Below, piece by piece: positions 24,601 through 31,446 of a stretch of DNA of 64,000 nt. The position numbers were made by a program, and so were the translations under genes. Source of the DNA: Paenibacillus kribbensis (lineage in GTDB: Bacteria > Bacillota > Bacilli > Paenibacillales > Paenibacillaceae); NCBI RefSeq assembly GCF_002240415.1, contig NZ_CP020028.1, forward strand, positions 5,542,501 to 5,606,500, written 5' to 3'. Every line of letters begins with the position of its first letter. The stretch's first letter is position 1. The notes under the pieces are model-generated. The model searched no databases and was not told where the DNA came from. It saw nothing but the letters and a program-made list of their open reading frames with translations.

Positions 24601-26681
24601 ACCTTTTGTGCAGCGATCGTCTCCACAATCACTTCCGGGTCTTTCTCCCCGCCGACCGGAAGCAGACACATGCTCGCTCCCACAAACGACCACCAAAACA
24701 GCTCCCATACAGAAACGTCGAACGTGATCGCTGTTTTTTGCAGTATCATATCTCCCGCATCCAGCGGATACGCATCCTGCATCCAGATTAAGCGGTTGAT
24801 CACCGACCGATGCTCGATCATGACGCCTTTCGGCTTGCCCGTCGTTCCCGACGTATAGATCACGTAAGCAAGATCGGCCGATGCGTTGATGCTCTCCAAA
24901 TTCGCGCCGTCCTCGCTGTAAATGACCGGATCGTCCAGCAGCATGACCCTGCCCGCAAAGTGGACGTGATCCTGCAAATGGCTTGGCAGCAGGAGCAGCT
25001 TCGCCCCCGAATCCTCCAGCATGTAACGGATGCGCTCTTCCGGGTAGTCTGGATCAATCGGTACGTAGGCTCCTCCAGCTTTTAATATGGCGAAAATGCC
25101 CACCATCATGTCCAGCGAACGCTCGGCCATCAACCCGACCAGTTGATCACCCTGTACGCCTTCGGCCCGCAAGGTGCGCGCCAGCCGGTTCGCCCGCTCG
25201 TTCAACTCGCGATACGTTAAGCGGCTTTCCCCGAACACAACCGCCGTCTGCTCCGGTGTTCGCTCCGCTTGCTCCTCGAACATCTGATGGATCGTTTTAT
25301 CCTTCGGATAGTCAGCCTTTGTATCATTGAACACGGCCAAAATCTCATTTTTTTCCTGTTCATTGATCAGAGATATCTCCGATATTTTTTGTTCGGGATT
25401 TTCGGCTATATGTTCCGTTATTACAAGGAGATGTCGAATAATTCTCGCGATCTCACCTGCATCGAACAGGCGGGAACGGTAATCGACATGCAGCACCAAT
25501 TGATCTTCATCCAGCAACTCAGCAATATGAAGCACCAAATCATTGACTTCATCGCCGCCAAAATCATAATCCGTATGAACGCGAACGTCATCCAAATCCA
25601 CCCAGCTTACCGGACGATATTCCATCGAAATGCCGAACAGCCGCTGGATATCCTTGCTGCGGTTGGTTTCCCTTAAATCCTGAATCAATTGATTATATGG
25701 ATACTTTTGATGCCGTAAAATCGTGGTTTGATCTTTGGCTACGCTCAGCAAAAAGCTCATCAAATCAGCGTCAGAGTCAACAAAAGACCTGGCTGCTATT
25801 GTGCTGACGAACATGCCCACCGTATTTTTTTCTTTCTTGGTCGAACGGTTGGCAAACGAGGTGCCGATTGCAATATCCTGCTCGCCGGTCGCTTTGTGCA
25901 TATAAATGTACATTGCCGCCATAAAAAATTGAAACAAGCTGACTTTATGATCTTGGCAAAATTGTTTTATTACCTTGTACAAACCGCCGTCTACTGTAAA
26001 ATGCGCTCTTTGGGCAGCCGTACTCAACAGCAACGGATCATACGGTTTCAATCCGGTCACGTCGGGCAGCCCGGCAAATTTATCGTTCCAGAACTCCTTG
26101 TCCTTTGCAAACCGCTCGGACTGTACATAGGCTTCTTCCGTTTGGATATATTCGATATAAGAATATTCTTCGCCCAGTTGGGGTTCTATTCCCCGAATGA
26201 TATCAATGTAATATTCCGTTAACTGGTTTCCGAAAAGAACCATGGAAATGCCGTCGGAAATAATGTGATGCGTTTTAACACTCAGCCAATACTCGTCATC
26301 GCTGATTCTAATAAACAAAAATTGAAAAAGCTCATTGTTGAGCAGTTCAAGAGGCGTTTGGTTATGACGCTCCAACCAGGCTTTCAATTCATCTATACTT
26401 TTGAAATCCGCTGCATCCAGGCAAGTGAACTCCTTGTCCTCAAAAGGAACCACGTATTGCCGGGGAATGCCGTTCTCGGCCATGATGCGAATGCGAAAAG
26501 CATCGTATTGCTTAATGACCATATTGATGGAGCGCTTTAAGGCATCTATGTTCATTTTCCCTTTAAACTTTACTGTCCCGAGGAGCAGTGATACGGACGT
26601 ATTCGGGTAAAGCAGCTCAGTGTACCAAATCCGCTGTTGTGCATTCGTTAAAGGAAAAAATCGCTGTACGTTGTTATTCAT
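1..26681 (-). CDS. fusA: Seven-module nonribosomal peptide synthetase, fusaricidin-type (3' end outside window)
   Basis: The reading frame is open from an ATG at 26681, preceded by a purine-rich ribosome site (AGAGGAAT), to the window edge: 8,893 codons. It should assemble a cyclic lipopeptide in the cytoplasm. Domain order is Cstarter-A-T, C-A-T-E, C-A-T, C-A-T-E, C-A-T, C-A-T-E, C-A-T-TE. All seven C domains keep HHxxxDG, all three E domains keep HHLAVDG, and every T domain keeps its GGxS serine. The terminal thioesterase has GYSLG with Ser8819. It starts about 61 bp after the FabZ-like gene, as last gene of the operon. Described fusaricidin synthetases have six modules and about 7,900 residues; this one is about one C-A-T unit longer. 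The symbol is used by locus analogy and is not elongation factor G. Modules are listed separately. Confidence 0.95.
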   Translation of the reverse strand, partial: MNNNVQRFFPLTNAQQRIWYTELLYPNTSVSLLLGTVKFKGKMNIDALKRSINMVIKQYDAFRIRIMAENGIPRQYVVPFEDKEFTCLDAADFKSIDELKAWLERHNQTPLELLNNELFQFLFIRISDDEYWLSVKTHHIISDGISMVLFGNQLTEYYIDIIRGIEPQLGEEYSYIEYIQTEEAYVQSERFAKDKEFWNDKFAGLPDVTGLKPYDPLLLSTAAQRAHFTVDGGLYKVIKQFCQDHKVSLFQFFMAAMYIYMHKATGEQDIAIGTSFANRSTKKEKNTVGMFVSTIAARSFVDSDADLMSFLLSVAKDQTTILRHQKYPYNQLIQDLRETNRSKDIQRLFGISMEYRPVSWVDLDDVRVHTDYDFGGDEVNDLVLHIAELLDEDQLVLHVDYRSRLFDAGEIARIIRHLLVITEHIAENPEQKISEISLINEQEKNEILAVFNDTKADYPKDKTIHQMFEEQAERTPEQTAVVFGESRLTYRELNERANRLARTLRAEGVQGDQLVGLMAERSLDMMVGIFAILKAGGAYVPIDPDYPEERIRYMLEDSGAKLLLLPSHLQDHVHFAGRVMLLDDPVIYSEDGANLESINASADLAYVIYTSGTTGKPKGVMIEHRSVINRLIWMQDAYPLDAGDMILQKTAITFDVSVWELFWWSFVGASMCLLPVGGEKDPEVIVETIAAQKVSTMHFVPAMLNAFLEHIERQGERAQSKLASLKQVFASGEALTPNTAVRFQQYVAPVSQAKLVNLYGPTEATVDVSYFNLQADETYRTVPIGKPISNIRLYIVSESGKLQPIGMPGELCIAGDGVARGYLNRPELTAEKFVDNPFVPGERMYRTGDLARWQADGNIEYLGRIDHQVKIRGYRIELGEVETQLLKVEAVQETVVVAREDESGQKQMCAYFTANAELTASELRGALAQELPSYMIPSYFVQLEHMPLSPNGKIDRKALPAPEGHMNTGQEYVAPRSEREAQLARIWQEVLGLQTVGIKDNFFEIGGHSLRATIVTARIQKEMNVGISLREVFQAPTIEQMAQLLDGREHVDYASIPSVEGQAYYPVSSAQKRLYLLSQLEGGETSYNMPGVLMVEGSLDRSRVEEAFRQLIRRHETLRTSFDVVNGEPVQRVQPEVPFAVEYIQAKEEEAPAHIRRFVRAFDLRQAPLLRVGLIELEAERHLLLFDMHHIVSDGASINILVEEFNRFYEGEELPKLRIQYKDYAAWQLAEARSERLSKQAAYWLDVYRDELPVLELPTDYARPPVQSFAGSSIEFVVNQRQTHALQQLAAETGSTLFMVLLSAYTALLHKYTRQEDIIVGTPIAGRPHADLEGMIGMFVNTLALRNFPAADKTFYQYVLEVKESALKAYENQDFPFEELVEKLDLRRDLSRNPIFDTLFVLQNTEQRDQEIDGLQFKPYAHPHQTAKFDLTFHVTENEEELACSLEYATALFQRETVERMTKHLLQLIDVILEKPETKLSSIEIITPQEKARIVEQFNATAADYPREKTIHQLFEEQAAGSLAHVAVVFEDAHLTYRELNERANRLARTLRDKGVVQDQPVAIAAHRSIELVVGVLAILKAGGAYVPIDPDYPAERIGYMLEDSGAKLLLIRRDDVADIGFAGSVIDLDDDAAYAEDGSNLGLTGAPGDLAYVIYTSGTTGRPKGVMVEHRNVVRLVKHTDYAQLDETTRILQTGAVVFDASTFEIWGALLNGGQLYLASNDVILDAQKLRQAVEQYGITTMWLTSPLFNQLSQQDSKLFGAIKTLIVGGDMLSAPHINRVLRDNPGLGIVNGYGPTENTTFSTTYAIPGELTESAPIGRPIRNSTAYVVDSSMKLLPIGAWGELIVGGDGVARGYLNRPELTMEKFVQDPVKPGEICYRTGDLVRWRADGNLEIKGRIDEQVKIRGFRIELGEVEAQLAKIEAIQEAVVIARADESGQKQLCAYFAASNRLSAGEIRSALAKELPNYMIPSYFVQLEQLPLTANGKVDRRALPAPEENVHTGTEYAAPRTAVEQALASVWQSVLGVRNIGIHDSFFDLGGDSIKSIQVSSRLFQAGYKLEMKDMFKHPTIAGLSPYVQTVSRIAEQGEVSGATKLLPVQHWFFEQHSVSPHHFNQAVMLYRENGFEEAALHQTMKRIAEHHDALRLVFRQTEHGYEAWNRGMVEGELYTLEIVDFKEQVAPEAAIQAKASEIQRGIDLIHGPLMKLGLFRCAEGDHLLIVIHHLAVDGVSWRILFEDIAAGYEQAINGQEIQLPQKTDSYRTWAQQLSLYAESPAMEQERAYWEQLGRIAAEPLPKDEAQACPLVLDSETITVQWTEEETELLLKQANRTYNTETNDLLLTALGLAVQTWSGIGRVLVNLEGHGREPIIPDLDITRTVGWFTSQFPVALEMGSNNDLSGQIKRIKESMRSIPHKGIGFGLLKYGSANLEGVVRELKPEISFNYLGQFDQDLDNSSLQLSSYSTGSAISEHAAQAYTLDMNGMISEGTLSLAITYSSKQYRRETVERLSELIRTSLQKVIRHCTSKETAELTPSDILLKGLTIEQLDQLAAHHQHVGEIENVYKLTPMQKGMFFHSLLEPHSLSYFEQATFEWHGHFDASSFAQSLNALVQRHAALRTNFYNGWGDPVQIVYRTKRSEFNYEDLRGMEELQREAYIRNYIDDDRNRGFDLTQDALLRVSVLHKGEADYLLMWSFHHIIMDGWCVPLITREVFETYFAISQQREPESLPALPYSRYIEWLDRQDDQAAAGYWSDYLADYEQHTQIPQAKAQNKPEAYVSKQIVCGLGKDLTGRIEQAAKRHQVTVSTLMQTVWGIVLQKYNSSRDVVFGSVVSGRPAEIPGIESMIGLFINTIPVRVRSDETIGFADMVKRQQQQYLASHAYDTYPLYEIQTQTGQQHLITHIMVFENYPVEQQIELLGGEQAAFEITDAELFEQTNYDFNLIVLPGEEFKIVFRYNELVYEQSGIEQIQGQLIHMLEQVVSRPNIRVNELKLATPQEEAQMLLLGGSATTSYPKEKTLHRLFEEQAERTPDATALVFGDERLTYRELNEQANGLARTLRNSGVQPNQPVGLMAERSLEMIVGIFGILKAGGAYVPIDPQYPEERIRYILEDSDAKVLLTQPQVRDKVEFAGLVVDLTDKSHYQQETSDLQPVNGSDSLACIIYTSGSTGKPKGNLTMHFNISRVVKETNYIRFSTQDRVLQLSSFSFDGSTFDIYGALLNGASLVLITRDQVLDARELAHVLQTQRITKCFMTTALFNTLTDIDVGCFETLDTLLFGGEKVSISHVRKAFANLGPNRIIHVYGPTESTVFATYYAVNHLEESAHTVPIGKPISNTSVYVMDHDQHPLPAGIPGELYIGGDGLAQGYLNRPELTEEKFIYSPFAAGGRLYRTGDLVKMREDGHIEYMDRIDAQVKIRGYRIELGEVEAHLLQVESVQEAVVIAREDQTGQKQLAAYFAADKTLSVSELKAALAQELPAYMLPAYFVQVDRLPLTPNGKVDRKALPAPQESETAGSRHEAPRTPIEVSLANIWQEVLGLQSVGIKDNFFDIGGHSLRATLLVSRIHKELNGHIALREVFQFPTIEQMAEIIESRDQAAYASIPVVGERSYYPVSSAQKRLYVLSQIEGGEISYNMPGVMTVEGELDRTRLEGAFRQLIHRHETLRTSFDVVNGEPVQQVHEEVPFAVEYAEVREEEAREHVREFIRPFDLRQAPLLRVGLLRLQKDRHLLLFDMHHIVSDGASMNILVEEFIGLYEGAELPELRIQYKDYAVWQQLEVQSERIGKQEAYWLDTFRGELPVLDLPTDGVRPALQSFEGDQIEFVIDASRSEALKRLAASTGSTLYMVLLSAYTTLLHKYTGQEDVIVGTPIAGRPHGELEGLIGMFVGTLALRNYPSGEKTFLDYLQEVKETSLQAYEHQDYPLEELVAKLNVKRDLSRNPLFDTMFALHNLEQGQRQIAGLQFKPYPHEHRSAKFDLMFNVTEQGSELACSLEYASVLFKRETAKRITNHFVQVIDAVVNAPETKLSEIAIITATEQAQILEQFNATAADYPKDKTIHQMFEEQVERTPEQTAVVLGESRLTYLELNERANRLARTLRERGVQADQRVGLMAERSLDMMVGIFAILKAGGAYVPIDPDYPEERIRYMLEDSGAKLLLLQSHLQDRISFAGRTLKLDEAQAYVEDGSNLAPIAGPRDMAYVIYTSGSTGKPKGVMVEHGSVINRLTWMQRVYPFDAGETIMQKTAITFDVSVWELFGWSSVGATLCLLPVGGEKDPEVILETIEVQRISRIHFVPAMLNVFLEYIERQGEPAQSKLTSLKQVSTSGEALTPIAVARFQQFFAPISQAKLVNLYGPTEATVEVSYFNLQADETYRTVPIGKPISNIRLYIVSEGGKLQPIGVPGELCIAGDGVARGYLNRPELTAEKFVDDPFVPGERMYRTGDLVRWQADGNIEYLGRIDHQVKIRGYRIELGEVETQLLKVKAVQEAVVVAREDESGQKQMCAYFIANAELTASELRGALAQELPSYMIPSHFVQLEHMPLSPNGKIDRKALPAPESSLSAGTAYEAPRTAVEQALADVWQGALGVGRVGIHDNFFDLGGDSIKSIQVSSRLLQAGYKMDMKHLFKYPTIAELSPHVQTAERIADQGEVTGETPLLPIQRWYFEQAPVDLHHFNHAVMLYRAEGFELGALHQTMTRIAEHHDALRLVFRQADRGYEAWNRGASEGELYTLDIADFRGEADCAAAIEARASEIQRSISLSEGPLLKLGLFHCADGDHLLIVIHHLAVDGVSWRILFEDIATGYEQAASGREIRLPHKTDSFRTWAQQLPQYAASPAMASEREYWRQIVQTAAATDPLPKDEMHDNPTRIEGETVTVQWSEEETSLLLKQANHAYSTEVNDLLLTALGMAVHALTGTEQVLVSLEGHGREPIIPDTDITRTVGWFTSQYPVVLEMGAEQDVSRRIKRVKEGLRRIPNKGIGYGILTYLSGNGENEDNALRLQPEISFNYLGQFDQDLDSNKLHISPYSVGASISEKMAQRYTLDINGMISLGVLSLTIDYNGRQYRKETVEKLSDLLRTSLREVILHCADKEQTELTPSDLLLSDLSMEELEQLVQQTAHIGEVENVYKLTSMQKGMLFHSQLEPGSTAYFEQAVFSLQGSLDVDVFVQSLDALVQRHDVLRTSFYSGLAEPVQVVYRHKSCGFYYEDLRELEEAARETYAQAFSVNDMTAGFDLAQDALLRVSVLRTGEQTYRFYWSFHHIIMDGWCVPIMMQEVFEHYAAIQEQRQPELSVVLPYSQYIEWLDRQNLEEAATYWSKYLEGYEQQTQLPQEIQENPQSRTEGYVSEELICDLGEELTRRMESISKQYQVTINTLMQTAWGLVLQRYNSSRDVVFGSVVSGRPAEITGIETMIGLFINTIPVRVCADEGAAFADVLKATQEQALASNAYDTYPLYEIQARTEQKQSLISHIMVFENYPMEQQIEQSASADEDAFEITNVSMFDQTSYDFNLIVIPGEAVRISFRYNSLVYKQAGVERMQGHFVHVLEQITANPNLLVSELELVTREEMVQILKQFNATAADYPKDKTIYQMFEEQAERTPEQTAVVFGESRLTYRELNERANRLARTLRAEGVQADQLVGLMAERSLDMMVGIFAILKAGGAYVPIDPDYPEERIRYMLEDSGAKLLLLQSHLQGRISFAGRTLKLDEAQAYAQDGSNLAPIAGPRDIAYVIYTSGSTGKPKGVMIEHGSVINRLTWMQDAYPLDAGDMILQKTAITFDVSVWELFWWSFVGASMCLLPVGGEKDPEVIVETIAAQKISTMHFVPAMLNAFLEHIERQGEPAQSKLASLKQVFASGEALTPNAAARFQQYVAPVSQAKLVNLYGPTEATVDVSYFNLQADETYRTVPIGKPISNIQLYIVSESGKLQPIGVPGELCIAGDGVARGYLNRPELTAEKFVDNPFVPGERMYRTGDLARWQADGNIEYLGRIDHQVKIRGYRIELGEVETQLLKVEAVQETVVVAREDESGQKQMCAYFTANAELTASELRGALAQELPSYMIPSYFVQLEHMPLSPNGKIDRKALPVPEGNLLTGAKYEAPTTPMETRLAQIWKGVLGVGRVGIKDNFFEIGGHSLRATLLIARIQKEMNGLLSLREVFQFPTIAEMAELMASRDQAAYASIPAAGERSYYPASSAQKRLYVLSQLEGGEISYNMPGVMTVEGKLDRTRLEAAFRRLISRHETLRTSFDVVNGEPVQRVHEEVPFAVEYAEAREDEAKVRIRDFIRPFDLQQAPLLRAGLIKLQQDRHLLLFDMHHIISDGTSMGVLTEEFIQMYEGSELPELRIQYKDYAVWQQMEMQSERIDKQEAYWLDVFRGELPMLDLPMDETRPAQRSFAGKQVDFVIDAAQSRALQQLAASTGSTLYMVLLSAYTTLLHKYTGQEDVIVGSPIAGRPHSDLEGMIGMFVGTLALRNYPSGEKTFLDYLQEVKETSLQAYEHQDYPFEELVAKLNVNRDMSRNPLFDTMFVLQNTEQSEREIAGLQFKPYAYENPTAKFDLTLLIAEQGEELVCSLEYASALFRRETAERIANHFVQVINAVVSAPEMKLSEIAIITAPEQAQILEQFNASAVDYPMDKPIHQMFEEQVERTPEQTAVVFGESRLTYRELNDRVNQLAHALRAEGVRSEQFVGLMVERSLEMVIGIFGILKAGGAYVPIDPEYPEERIHYILKDSGAKLLLTQSHLRREKPDLAGFEGKMMDLDSSQAYAEDRSNPGITVKPKDLMYLIYTSGTTGLPKGTMITQQGLVNYIWWAKKMYVGEEKLDFPLYSSISFDLTLTSIFTPLITGNTIIIYEGADKGTLIQQIIEDNQVDILKLTPTHLSLIKDMKMPEQSRIRKMIVGGENLSTHLAKNISDLFGGNIEIFNEYGPTETVVGCMIYLYDPVRDTKESVSIGVPADNVYIYLLDSQRNLVPPGVPGEMYIAGDGVALGYLNRPELTAEKFVDNPFAPGGRMYRTGDLARWQADGNIEYLGRIDEQVKIRGYRIELGEVEAQLVKVEAVQEAVVTARTSEDGQKQLCAYLVADRPLTASELRGALAQELPSYMIPSYFVQLERLPYTPNGKIDRKALPAPESSLPTGTVYEAPRTAVEQALTTVWQGVLGVERIGIHDNFFDLGGDSIKSIQVSSRLLQAGYKLDMKHLFKYSTIVELSPHAQTAERIADQGGVTGETPLLPIQRWFFEQTPVDPHHYNHAIMLYRAEGFELTALRRTMDKISKHHDALRLVFRQADRGYEAWNRGASEGDLYTLDIADFRGEVDCAAAIEAKASEIQRSINLSEGPLLKLGLFHCADGDHLLIVIHHLAVDGVSWRILFEDIATGYEQAVSGQEIRLPHKTDSFRTWAQQLPRYAASPAMASEREYWRQIVQTAAATEPLPKDFAHPVAQVRDSETVVAGWSEEETLLLLKQANHAYNTEVNDLLLTALGMAVHAWTGTEEVLVNLEGHGREPIIPDTDITRTVGWFTSQYPVVLEMGAEQDVSRRIKRVKEGLRRIPNKGIGYGILTYLSGNGENEDNALRLQPEISFNYLGQFDQDLDSNKLHISPYSTGVAISENSTRNYVLDINGMISEGVLKLAISYCGNHYRKETMEKLAELIQSSLRAIILHCASKEQSELTPSDLLLSDLSMEELEQLVQQTRHVGKIENVYKLAPMQKGMLFLNLLESNSGSYFEQSTYGIQGSLDIQVFSESLDALMQRHDALRTNFYNGLAEPVQIVFRSKQGEFYYEDLRGMDQVQRDAYAESFNARDRAKGFDLTQDALLRISILRTGEENYNLIWSFHHIIIDGWCVPLLMQEIFEHYTAILEQRQPELPPVPSYSTYIEWLDRQDAGKAADYWSKYLEDYEQQTLLPQGKAQGKVEGYSLEYVVCDLGEDMAKQIELLAKQHQVTVSMLMQAVWGILLQRYNNSRDVVFGNVVSGRPAEIPGIENMVGLFINTIPVRVQTEEEETFAQLLKKLQEQYLASHSYDTYPLYEIQALTGQKQSLINHVMVFENYPVEERLGQLRQDDSGEMEITVIEAFEQTNYDFVLTIEPGAQLELHMRYNALVFEAETIRRLQGHLVRLLEQVLDNPHIPVGDLDMITAQEKAQIIEVWGDTAAPYPREKTLHSIFEEKAALTPDRTALIYGETELTYGELHQQANRLARTLRAQGVKPDQPVGIMVERSLEMIIGIHAILKAGGAYVPIDPEFPEDRIRHMLEDSGAKLLLTKNHLKDRFPFTGTLLALDDPQAYHADSSNLEPIAGPEHLAYIIYTSGSTGKPKGVMIEHRSAVHTLSQLEAEYPMLEGDRFLLKTTFTFDFSVPELFCWFFGQGALVILPQGADKDPVALLKAVDANQITHLNLVPSMLSVLVQYLKESGTQGFLTLKYLFACGETLPVKLVEEYYKVSPYAVLENIYGPTEAAVYATRYTTSPETAALTHVPIGKPYANVQVWMMDSASQVSPVGVPGELCIAGEGVARGYFNQPDLTAEKFIPHPYKPGARIYRTGDLARWLPDGNIEYLGRIDHQVKIRGYRIELGEVEAQILKVPSVQEAVVLALADATGSTQLCAYFVAEEGVAAGVLREALASELPSYMIPTAFVQLAQMPLNPNGKLDRKALPAPEALLRSTAEYIPPRTPTEVELAQIWTEVLGVQEIGVKDHFFELGGHSLKVLGLIQKISSSMGVQLPLQLVFNLPTVEEMAHEISKLRSTAAPDEEEMEIIHFPGKGTLKVFCFPPRVGYSLGYYEMARELEGHCEVYGFEFIGDHVQGQDMLDRYVDAITGIQAEGPYVFLGYSLGGNLAFEVAKAMESQGHHVSDLIMVDAMRKTSKDESTPEQLEEIVEVVLNSIGDQYKSFLADPADRERVKDKM
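3615..8149 (-). other. NRPS module 6: C - A (Asn code) - T - E, gives D-Asn
   Basis: The C domain starts [15 protein letters not shown] with HHIISDG, the L-donor type, consistent with the preceding non-epimerising module. The A domain (about 6800-5320) reads D-L-T-K-I-G-E-V-G-K, the asparagine code. The T domain is GGDSIKS (near 5170) and the E domain (about 5070-3690) keeps HHLAVDG. This corresponds to D-Asn5 of fusaricidin. Confidence 0.86.
3890..5330. repeat. T6-E6 repeat (pairs with about 11600-13040)
   Basis: The T-E portion of module 6 matches that of module 4 at a constant offset of 7,710 bp, with long identical runs such as around 3930-4180 versus 11640-11890. A further matching block spans the E-to-C junction (about 3590-3735 versus 11300-11445), separated by about 150 bp that has diverged. 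Confidence 0.85.
8150..11324 (-). other. NRPS module 5: C - A (Ser code) - T, extra relative to six-module fusaricidin synthetase
   Basis: The C domain begins [12 protein letters not shown] with HHIIMDG, the post-epimerase type, and so matches the upstream E domain. The A domain (about 9960-8440) reads D-V-W-H-F-S-L-V-D-K, identical to module 1. No E domain follows, and the next C domain is of the L-donor type, so an L-Ser is expected. In fusaricidin synthetase a single epimerising module lies between residue 4 and the last module. Here there are two, and this non-epimerising one is the added unit. Confidence 0.83.
8456..9477. repeat. Near-identical copy of the A1 domain core (pairs with 23819-24840)
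   Basis: About 1.0 kb of the module 5 adenylation domain matches 23819-24840 of module 1 at a constant offset of 15,363 bp. I count roughly 20 to 25 mismatches by eye, including a stretch of more than 300 bp (about 8465-8790) without a difference. The block covers the substrate-binding residues through the catalytic-lysine region. Upstream of the YTSG motif the copies diverge for about 140 bp and then become similar again. Confidence 0.88.
11325..15889 (-). other. NRPS module 4: C - A (atypical Ser-like code) - T - E
   Basis: The C domain starts [15 protein letters not shown] with HHIVSDG. The A domain (about 14530-13020) reads D-V-W-H-S-S-L-V-E-K. It shares the serine framework of modules 1 and 5 but has S for F at position 299 and E for D at position 331. 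The T domain is GGDSIKS (near 12870) and the E domain (about 12770-11390) keeps HHLAVDG. Fusaricidin has D-allo-Thr at residue 4. I predict D-Ser, or a related hydroxy amino acid, with moderate certainty. Confidence 0.78.
11600..13040. repeat. T4-E4 repeat (pairs with about 3890-5330)
   Basis: Partner of the T6-E6 repeat. The C4 and C6 domains also match over several hundred bases (for example 14880-15180 versus 7150-7450, offset about 7,728). Together these give a repeating unit of about 7.7 kb corresponding to two modules, C-A-T-E-C-A-T. Confidence 0.85.
15890..19009 (-). other. NRPS module 3: C - A (Ile/Val-type code) - T
   Basis: The C domain begins [11 protein letters not shown] with HHIIMDG, the type found after epimerases (D donor, L acceptor). 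The A domain (about 17650-16170) reads D-G-F-F-L-G-V-V-F-K, one residue from the common isoleucine code. The corresponding fusaricidin position varies between Val, Ile, Phe and Tyr, so relaxed selection among branched residues is likely. T domain GGHSLRA near 16020. Confidence 0.83.
19010..23529 (-). other. NRPS module 2: C - A (Val code) - T - E, gives D-Val
   Basis: The C domain starts YPVSSAQKR and has HHIVSDG, as in condensation domains that accept an L-configured donor. The A domain (about 22190-20690) reads D-A-F-W-I-G-G-T-F-K, the textbook valine code, matching D-Val2 of fusaricidin. The T domain has GGDSIKS (near 20550), the form found before epimerases. The E domain (about 20440-19060) keeps HHLAVDG, so the residue should be handed on as D-Val. 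Confidence 0.87.
23530..26681 (-). other. NRPS module 1: starter C - A (Ser code) - T
   Basis: The first C domain (about 26660-25350) begins [10 protein letters not shown] and has HHIISDG. It precedes any T domain, so it should transfer the fatty acyl group to the first amino acid. The A domain (about 25330-23800) has the ten specificity positions D-V-W-H-F-S-L-V-D-K (the Lys from the NGKIDRK motif), the classical serine code. Fusaricidin carries threonine at this position, whose hydroxyl closes the ring, so Ser1 is the expected lactone nucleophile here. The T domain (GGHSLRA, near 23660) is the non-epimerising type. Confidence 0.85.
23819..24840. repeat. Near-identical copy of the A5 domain core (pairs with 8456-9477)
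   Basis: Module 1 partner of the repeat at 8456-9477. The flanking C1 and C2 domains do not share this identity with their module 5 counterparts, so the block looks like a subdomain exchange inside an A domain. Confidence 0.88.
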
Positions 26682-26742
26682 AACCTATTCCTCTTCCCTT
26701 CTTGTGATTGCGATGACCCTATTTCCTTAATGCAGGTTCACG

Positions 26743-27159
26743 TTATACTTGTTTCGGAGTAAACGATACGATTTCTTCCGCCTTGACAATAATCCGATCT
26801 CCTACAGTAGCCAAACCTTTGCCGATGAGAAAACCTCTTTTCCTCTTCGTTACTTCAAAATAAAGATCCAGCCGATCTCCAGGCTGAGCCCGTTCATGCA
26901 TCTCGACCTGATTCAATGAACTCAAATAGGAGATGCCCGTTTCGTCCATAGTCGCAAAGCCGCCTAACTGAGCCAATGCTTCAACGACCATCATATGGGG
27001 CATAAACGGATTCGCTTCGGAAATAAACCAATCGTTCCAGGTTACATTCTTGTATCCTCTGGCCCATTTTGAATGCTCAAAACCCGTTACCTTATCGATC
27101 ATAATGAACGGATAGCGGTGAGGAAGCACATCAAGAATACGTATGTCATCAACGTTCAC
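26743..27159 (-). CDS. fusB: FabZ-like 3-hydroxyacyl-ACP dehydratase homologue of the fus operon
   Basis: 138 residues of the hotdog dehydratase family, predicted to remove water from 3-hydroxyacyl intermediates while the lipid tail is elongated. The LPHRYPF motif carries His14, and VEALAQ carries Glu60, the usual catalytic pair. The intervening conserved GHFP segment is missing and replaced by a shorter SEANPF stretch, so activity may be altered. I chose the GTG at 27159: it has GGAGG about 9 bp upstream and starts 4 bp after the FabF-like stop. The longer open frame reaching 27273 is only overlap with the neighbour. Symbol by position in the fus gene order. Confidence 0.85.
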   Translation of the reverse strand: MNVDDIRILDVLPHRYPFIMIDKVTGFEHSKWARGYKNVTWNDWFISEANPFMPHMMVVEALAQLGGFATMDETGISYLSSLNQVEMHERAQPGDRLDLYFEVTKRKRGFLIGKGLATVGDRIIVKAEEIVSFTPKQV

Positions 27160-27163
27160 GATG

Positions 27164-28405
27164 TTATTCCTCCTGCCATTTGCGTACAGCCAGACAAACG
27201 TTATGACCGCCGAAGCCGAACGAATTACTAATCGCTGCACGGACTTCGCGTTCCTGGTATACGTGCGGCACAAAATTCAGCTCAGGGGCTTCAGGATTGT
27301 CGCAATTGAGTGTCGGTGGTACCTTGTTGTGGATCAAACTCTGTACAGTCGCGATTAATTCAACTGCCCCTGCACCGCCCATTAAATGGCCTGTCATCGA
27401 TTTGATAGATGATATCGCCAGACGGGGGGCATGCTCTCCGAATACGCGCTGAATCGCATTGATCTCCATACGGTCGTTGAATGGCGTACTCGTACCATGA
27501 GCATTCACATAGTCGATGTCCTGTGGTGTCAAGCCACCATCCTGCAGGGCGATGTTAATCGCTTCTGCCGGACCGGAGCCCGAGGGATCAGGAGCTGTGA
27601 TATGATAGGCATCGGTTGTGCAGCCGTAACCCACAACTTCGGCCAAAATGGTAGCTCCCCGGTTCAATGCATGTCCCAGTTCCTCCAGCACCAAGACTCC
27701 TGCTCCTCCGCCGATGACGAATCCATCGCGGTCCACATCGAACGGGCGGCTGGCCTTCTGCGGCTCTTCATTTCGTCTGGAGAGCGCATGAATATTCGCA
27801 AAGGAGGCCAAATCGAGCTGACTAAAATTCGCTTCTGCCCCTCCGGCGACCACCACATCAGCCGTGCCATACTGGATCGTGCGCAATGCTTCACCGATGG
27901 CATTACTTCCGGTAGCACAAGCTGTGACCACAGCAAACGAAGGTCCCTTGGCTCCGATCGCAATGGAGATTTCGCCCGGCGCAGAATTAATCATCATGGA
28001 GGAAACAAAATATGGAGAAACCCTTTTGGGACCAAGCTCGGTTAGCTTCCTGTAGTTCTCCTCTACTACGTCGAGGCCGCCTGCTCCAGATCCGACAATT
28101 ACCCCCACACGTCTTGCATTCCGCTCATCAATCACTAATTTGGATTGCTCGACTGCCTGCCGGGCAGCCGCCAAGGCAAATTGAGTGAACTGTGCGACTT
28201 TTTGCGCTTCCTTCTTGCTCATATACTGCAACGGATCAAAACCCATAACCTGTGCGCCAATTTTTGTCGGTATATTGGTTGTATCAAATACAGTGACAGG
28301 TCCAATTCCACTCTTTCCTTCCAACAGTGAATTCCAAAAATCGGTAAGATTATGCCCGACCGGCGTTACGACTCCCTGTCCTGTTACTACAACACGTCTT
28401 CTCAC
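27164..28405 (-). CDS. fusC: 3-oxoacyl-ACP synthase II (FabF-like) of the fus operon
   Basis: Condensing enzyme of about 413 residues that extends acyl chains by two carbons from malonyl-ACP. The active-site Cys lies in TACATG, and the two His residues in NAHGTST and MTGHLMG, so the Cys-His-His triad is complete. Most FabF proteins start close to RRVVVTG. The GTG at 28405 gives that start and has AAGGA about 10 bp upstream; a GTG at 28423 in the same frame has no clear ribosome site. The gene follows the ThDP enzyme by a few bases. A role in lengthening the fusaricidin-type hydroxy fatty acid is inferred from context. No dedicated acyl carrier protein is encoded in the window, so it must use the housekeeping ACP. 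Confidence 0.88.
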   Translation of the reverse strand: MRRRVVVTGQGVVTPVGHNLTDFWNSLLEGKSGIGPVTVFDTTNIPTKIGAQVMGFDPLQYMSKKEAQKVAQFTQFALAAARQAVEQSKLVIDERNARRVGVIVGSGAGGLDVVEENYRKLTELGPKRVSPYFVSSMMINSAPGEISIAIGAKGPSFAVVTACATGSNAIGEALRTIQYGTADVVVAGGAEANFSQLDLASFANIHALSRRNEEPQKASRPFDVDRDGFVIGGGAGVLVLEELGHALNRGATILAEVVGYGCTTDAYHITAPDPSGSGPAEAINIALQDGGLTPQDIDYVNAHGTSTPFNDRMEINAIQRVFGEHAPRLAISSIKSMTGHLMGGAGAVELIATVQSLIHNKVPPTLNCDNPEAPELNFVPHVYQEREVRAAISNSFGFGGHNVCLAVRKWQEE

Positions 28406-28428
28406 TGTACCCACGTCCTTCACTGAAA

Positions 28429-30129
28429 TTAATTCTTGGAAGCCTGTTGCTCGTAAAGAGGAAAGTCGCCATATACATGACTGATTTTCTCATGCACATC
28501 TGCAAGGTCAGCATATACCTCGACGACCACAAGCTTGTTCTCCTGATACTTTTCCCAAGCAAGCTGAAGCTGTCCCCGGGCCTCCTCCTTGCTCCGGATC
28601 ACAAGGCTTTCGACGAACTCATACTGTGGAATTTGCATTCCTGTCTTGGCGGTCTCAGAGACAAATGGGAAGGACTGCCCTGAGAGGTGCTTGTAATTCA
28701 TTTGATTTTGCAACCAGCCGTAGCCGCCATTATTCAGCACGAGATAGATTACCGGTATCCGGTACTGTACCGCCGTAATAAAATCCGGGGAAAAGAGATT
28801 GAACGCACCATCACCGACAAGTGCTACTACTGGACATTCAGTTGCCACACTTGCTCCCAAAGCAGCGGCCGCACCGAATCCAAGGCTCGTTTGATCACTG
28901 GGAACAATCGAAAGAGAACCTGCGGCAAAACGAAAATACGGATAAAAGTAGGACCACATATCCTGCAATCCATTCTCTTGAAGAAGCACCAGATTCTCAG
29001 GCAGCTCTGTCTGAATCATTTCCAACAGCTCCGGCACGTGAATTCCAGGAGTCTTTTTCAACTTTTCCAGATAAACGGCCCGTTGAGAAAAAGCCTTCTC
29101 TTTACAGCTCTTGATCATTTCAAGCCATTCTCCATCAGGCTTCTGCCCTAGCCGATCATGCCATTGCTCCACTGCGGCATATCCATCTCCCAGCACCTTG
29201 ACACCCTTGTATTCATGTGCAAAATCCTCCAGCTCGACATTGACCTGAATTAAAGGTGTATCCTGCAGCAAAATATCCCACTCGAACGTAGCTGTTTCTT
29301 CCAGACGGCTGCCCAGCGTGATCACGACATCGGATTCCTCCCAGATTCGTCTCAAGCTGATATCCGTGTAGAGCCCGGCAACACCACAGAAAAGTTCATG
29401 CTCTTCATCAACTGCGCTCCGTCCCGAGGCGGTTGCGAACAAGGCCGCTCCATGCTGATTAGCGAACCGCTCTATTACATCGCTGTTCCCTGACTTCATT
29501 CCGCCTCCAACTAGAATAAGAGGCTTGCGGGCCGTCTCTATGATTCCCCATGCTGCATCCAGCTCCCGTAGAGACGGAGAGCATGAAAGTCTTTCGGGCG
29601 GGGCTGGCTGAAATCCAATCGGCACAGACTGATCCATCAGGTTTTCGGGCAGTTCAATGTAGACCGGACCTGGGGCTCCATTGATGGCCAAAAAAGCCGC
29701 CCGCTCCATCGCCCATACCAGCCGATCCACATGCTCAACACGATAAGCCCATTTTACGAGCGGCTTTACGAGTGAGATTTGGTCCGCTTCCTGAAAGGAA
29801 CGGGTTCCCAGCTTGTCTCCTCCGGTGCCAAGTGCCAAAAGTAGAAGCGGAGCACCAAGGTTCTTCGCTTCCAACAGCCCCGTGAGTGTATTGCTGAGTG
29901 CTGGCCCTTTACCCACAACACAGACGGACATCTGGTTAGTTGTGAGCGCATAGCCTGCTGCCATAAACACAGCATTGCGCTGGTCTTTGCATAGAATAAA
30001 ATCCATACCAGACGAGGGGAGTGACGATATGATTTGGAGATCATCACTTGGTAATCCAAAGAGATGCCGGACCCCAGCCGATTTTAAGTAGCCAATGATG
30101 GCATCCCAGGGGGATAAGCTTACAGTCAT
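28429..30129 (-). CDS. fusD: Thiamine-diphosphate enzyme, acetolactate synthase / 2-oxoacid decarboxylase-like
   Basis: 566 residues with the three-domain layout of the acetolactate synthase and decarboxylase family. The ThDP/Mg motif is GDG at 439-441 with the downstream NNGGYG. The cofactor-activating glutamate of this family is replaced by Asp: KDQ at 48-50 where HEQ is usual. The start codon overlaps the stop of the aldehyde-dehydrogenase gene (ATGA), so they are translationally coupled. In this operon it could decarboxylate a 2-oxo acid made from a basic amino acid to supply an aldehyde starter for the omega-guanidino fatty acid. That role is inference; true acetolactate synthesis is unlikely given the context. 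Confidence 0.82.
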   Translation of the reverse strand: MTVSLSPWDAIIGYLKSAGVRHLFGLPSDDLQIISSLPSSGMDFILCKDQRNAVFMAAGYALTTNQMSVCVVGKGPALSNTLTGLLEAKNLGAPLLLLALGTGGDKLGTRSFQEADQISLVKPLVKWAYRVEHVDRLVWAMERAAFLAINGAPGPVYIELPENLMDQSVPIGFQPAPPERLSCSPSLRELDAAWGIIETARKPLILVGGGMKSGNSDVIERFANQHGAALFATASGRSAVDEEHELFCGVAGLYTDISLRRIWEESDVVITLGSRLEETATFEWDILLQDTPLIQVNVELEDFAHEYKGVKVLGDGYAAVEQWHDRLGQKPDGEWLEMIKSCKEKAFSQRAVYLEKLKKTPGIHVPELLEMIQTELPENLVLLQENGLQDMWSYFYPYFRFAAGSLSIVPSDQTSLGFGAAAALGASVATECPVVALVGDGAFNLFSPDFITAVQYRIPVIYLVLNNGGYGWLQNQMNYKHLSGQSFPFVSETAKTGMQIPQYEFVESLVIRSKEEARGQLQLAWEKYQENKLVVVEVYADLADVHEKISHVYGDFPLYEQQASKN

Positions 30130-31349
30130 ACCAGACTCCTCTTTTCCGACAAGTATTCTGCGACGATTTCAGAAATCAAAATCGGCTTCGAAACAAGCTT
30201 GTAATCGTGATAAATATAGTTCGACATCGTGCCATAGCCACCAAAGGGTTTATTTCCCTGATCCACATCCTCAAGTGTCTGATTAATGGTCAATGTGTGT
30301 TTCTTTCGAAGAACGTCCGCCAAGTGCTCAGACCCGTACAGACTGCAGCCCATTGCACGTTCGCTAAAATAACTGGAGGAAATACGCTTGGTCAGCTGCT
30401 CGTCGTCACGATAGATAACCACGTTGAAGACTGGTGAAAAATACTCGATAATTTCCAAATCCTCATCCAATTCGCTATATACAACCGTTGGCTCCATCTT
30501 TTTCGTACGGAAATCAATGCCGCCACCGTAAATAATAAACTTATCGTTTGTATTAAAATATTCAGATACCGAATACAGCGTATCTTTATAAAAAATAGGC
30601 GAATAGTTTGCGTTCGGATCATTGTTTCCTCCAAACACGAGTTGGTCAAGCCGCTTAATCAGCAAATCTTTAAAGCTCTCCCTCACATCCTGATGCACCA
30701 GAATGATGTCAGGTCCCAGGCAATCCTGTCCAGAGTTGTACAATCTCATTCGAATTACGTCCGTAACCGCTAATTCCAGATCGGCATCGGGTCCGATGAT
30801 GAAAGGATTGATTCCTTGTCCGTAGAAAATGTAGAGCTGCTCTTTACGGATTTGTTTTTTAATCTTCTCCGCGTTGGTATAGCTCCCCGTAAACACTACA
30901 ACATCAGCGGGCATCACGGAATTTTCCATGAACACCTTCTGGCTGACTTTACGAATATAGATGGGTAATCCGTGTACAGCCTGGAGCTTTTCATGCAGTA
31001 AGCTAACATACTCGTTTACATGAGAGGAAGGGCGAAAGTCTATATTCTCAACGTAGAGGGACGGAATCAAAAGGTATAATGCATAGGAGTATAAAATGAC
31101 GTTAGAAGGCATGAATACAGCCATAGATCGTTGCCAGTCTGGCTGATAGGTTTGCACTTCTTGCAAAGCGCCGTGAAGTGTGGAGATCGTGGAATCCATT
31201 TCTGCATTGGCGGCCCGATAGGATGAAAATTGCGTGAGAATATCCATCACTTCCTGCCGATTTTCAATCAAATAATTGAGGCATTTCAGAATAGATTCAT
31301 GCCTTTCCAAAAATAACGTGTTTTTTGCCAGTTCCGAATTCATACTCAT
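30126..31349 (-). CDS. fusE: Short aldehyde-dehydrogenase-superfamily protein (acyl reductase-like)
   Basis: 407 residues, shorter than the usual 480-500 of aldehyde dehydrogenases. The catalytic Cys210 lies in NSGQDC and a FTGS nucleotide-binding motif is at 153-156. The general-base glutamate is absent: YGQG (176-179) stands where ELGG is normal. This is typical of acylating enzymes that work with CoA or enzyme-bound thioesters. It may convert an aldehyde from the neighbouring ThDP enzyme to an acyl thioester, or the reverse. ATG at 31349 has GGGAG 8 bp upstream. It is separated from the ligase gene by 97 bp, which hold a small GTCTTTC/GAAAGAC palindrome but no obvious promoter. Confidence 0.78.
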   Translation of the reverse strand: MSMNSELAKNTLFLERHESILKCLNYLIENRQEVMDILTQFSSYRAANAEMDSTISTLHGALQEVQTYQPDWQRSMAVFMPSNVILYSYALYLLIPSLYVENIDFRPSSHVNEYVSLLHEKLQAVHGLPIYIRKVSQKVFMENSVMPADVVVFTGSYTNAEKIKKQIRKEQLYIFYGQGINPFIIGPDADLELAVTDVIRMRLYNSGQDCLGPDIILVHQDVRESFKDLLIKRLDQLVFGGNNDPNANYSPIFYKDTLYSVSEYFNTNDKFIIYGGGIDFRTKKMEPTVVYSELDEDLEIIEYFSPVFNVVIYRDDEQLTKRISSSYFSERAMGCSLYGSEHLADVLRKKHTLTINQTLEDVDQGNKPFGGYGTMSNYIYHDYKLVSKPILISEIVAEYLSEKRSLV

Positions 31350-31446
31350 AGTGAATTCTCCCTTTCCTTCATCGGTTTGTGGTAAATATCTTGTCTTTCC
31401 GAAAGACTACACTTTATAAACCAGACAGGGTCTCAGCTTTCAACAC

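Noticed and set aside
1..26681. Assignment as polymyxin, tridecaptin or other Dab-containing lipopeptide synthetase
   Set aside because: None of the seven A-domain codes fits diaminobutyrate, and the upstream tail-building genes match the fusaricidin locus.
26743..27273. Longer form of the FabZ-like protein starting at 27273
   Set aside because: The extra N-terminus overlaps the FabF-like gene and is unlike the family; GTG 27159 has a clear ribosome site.
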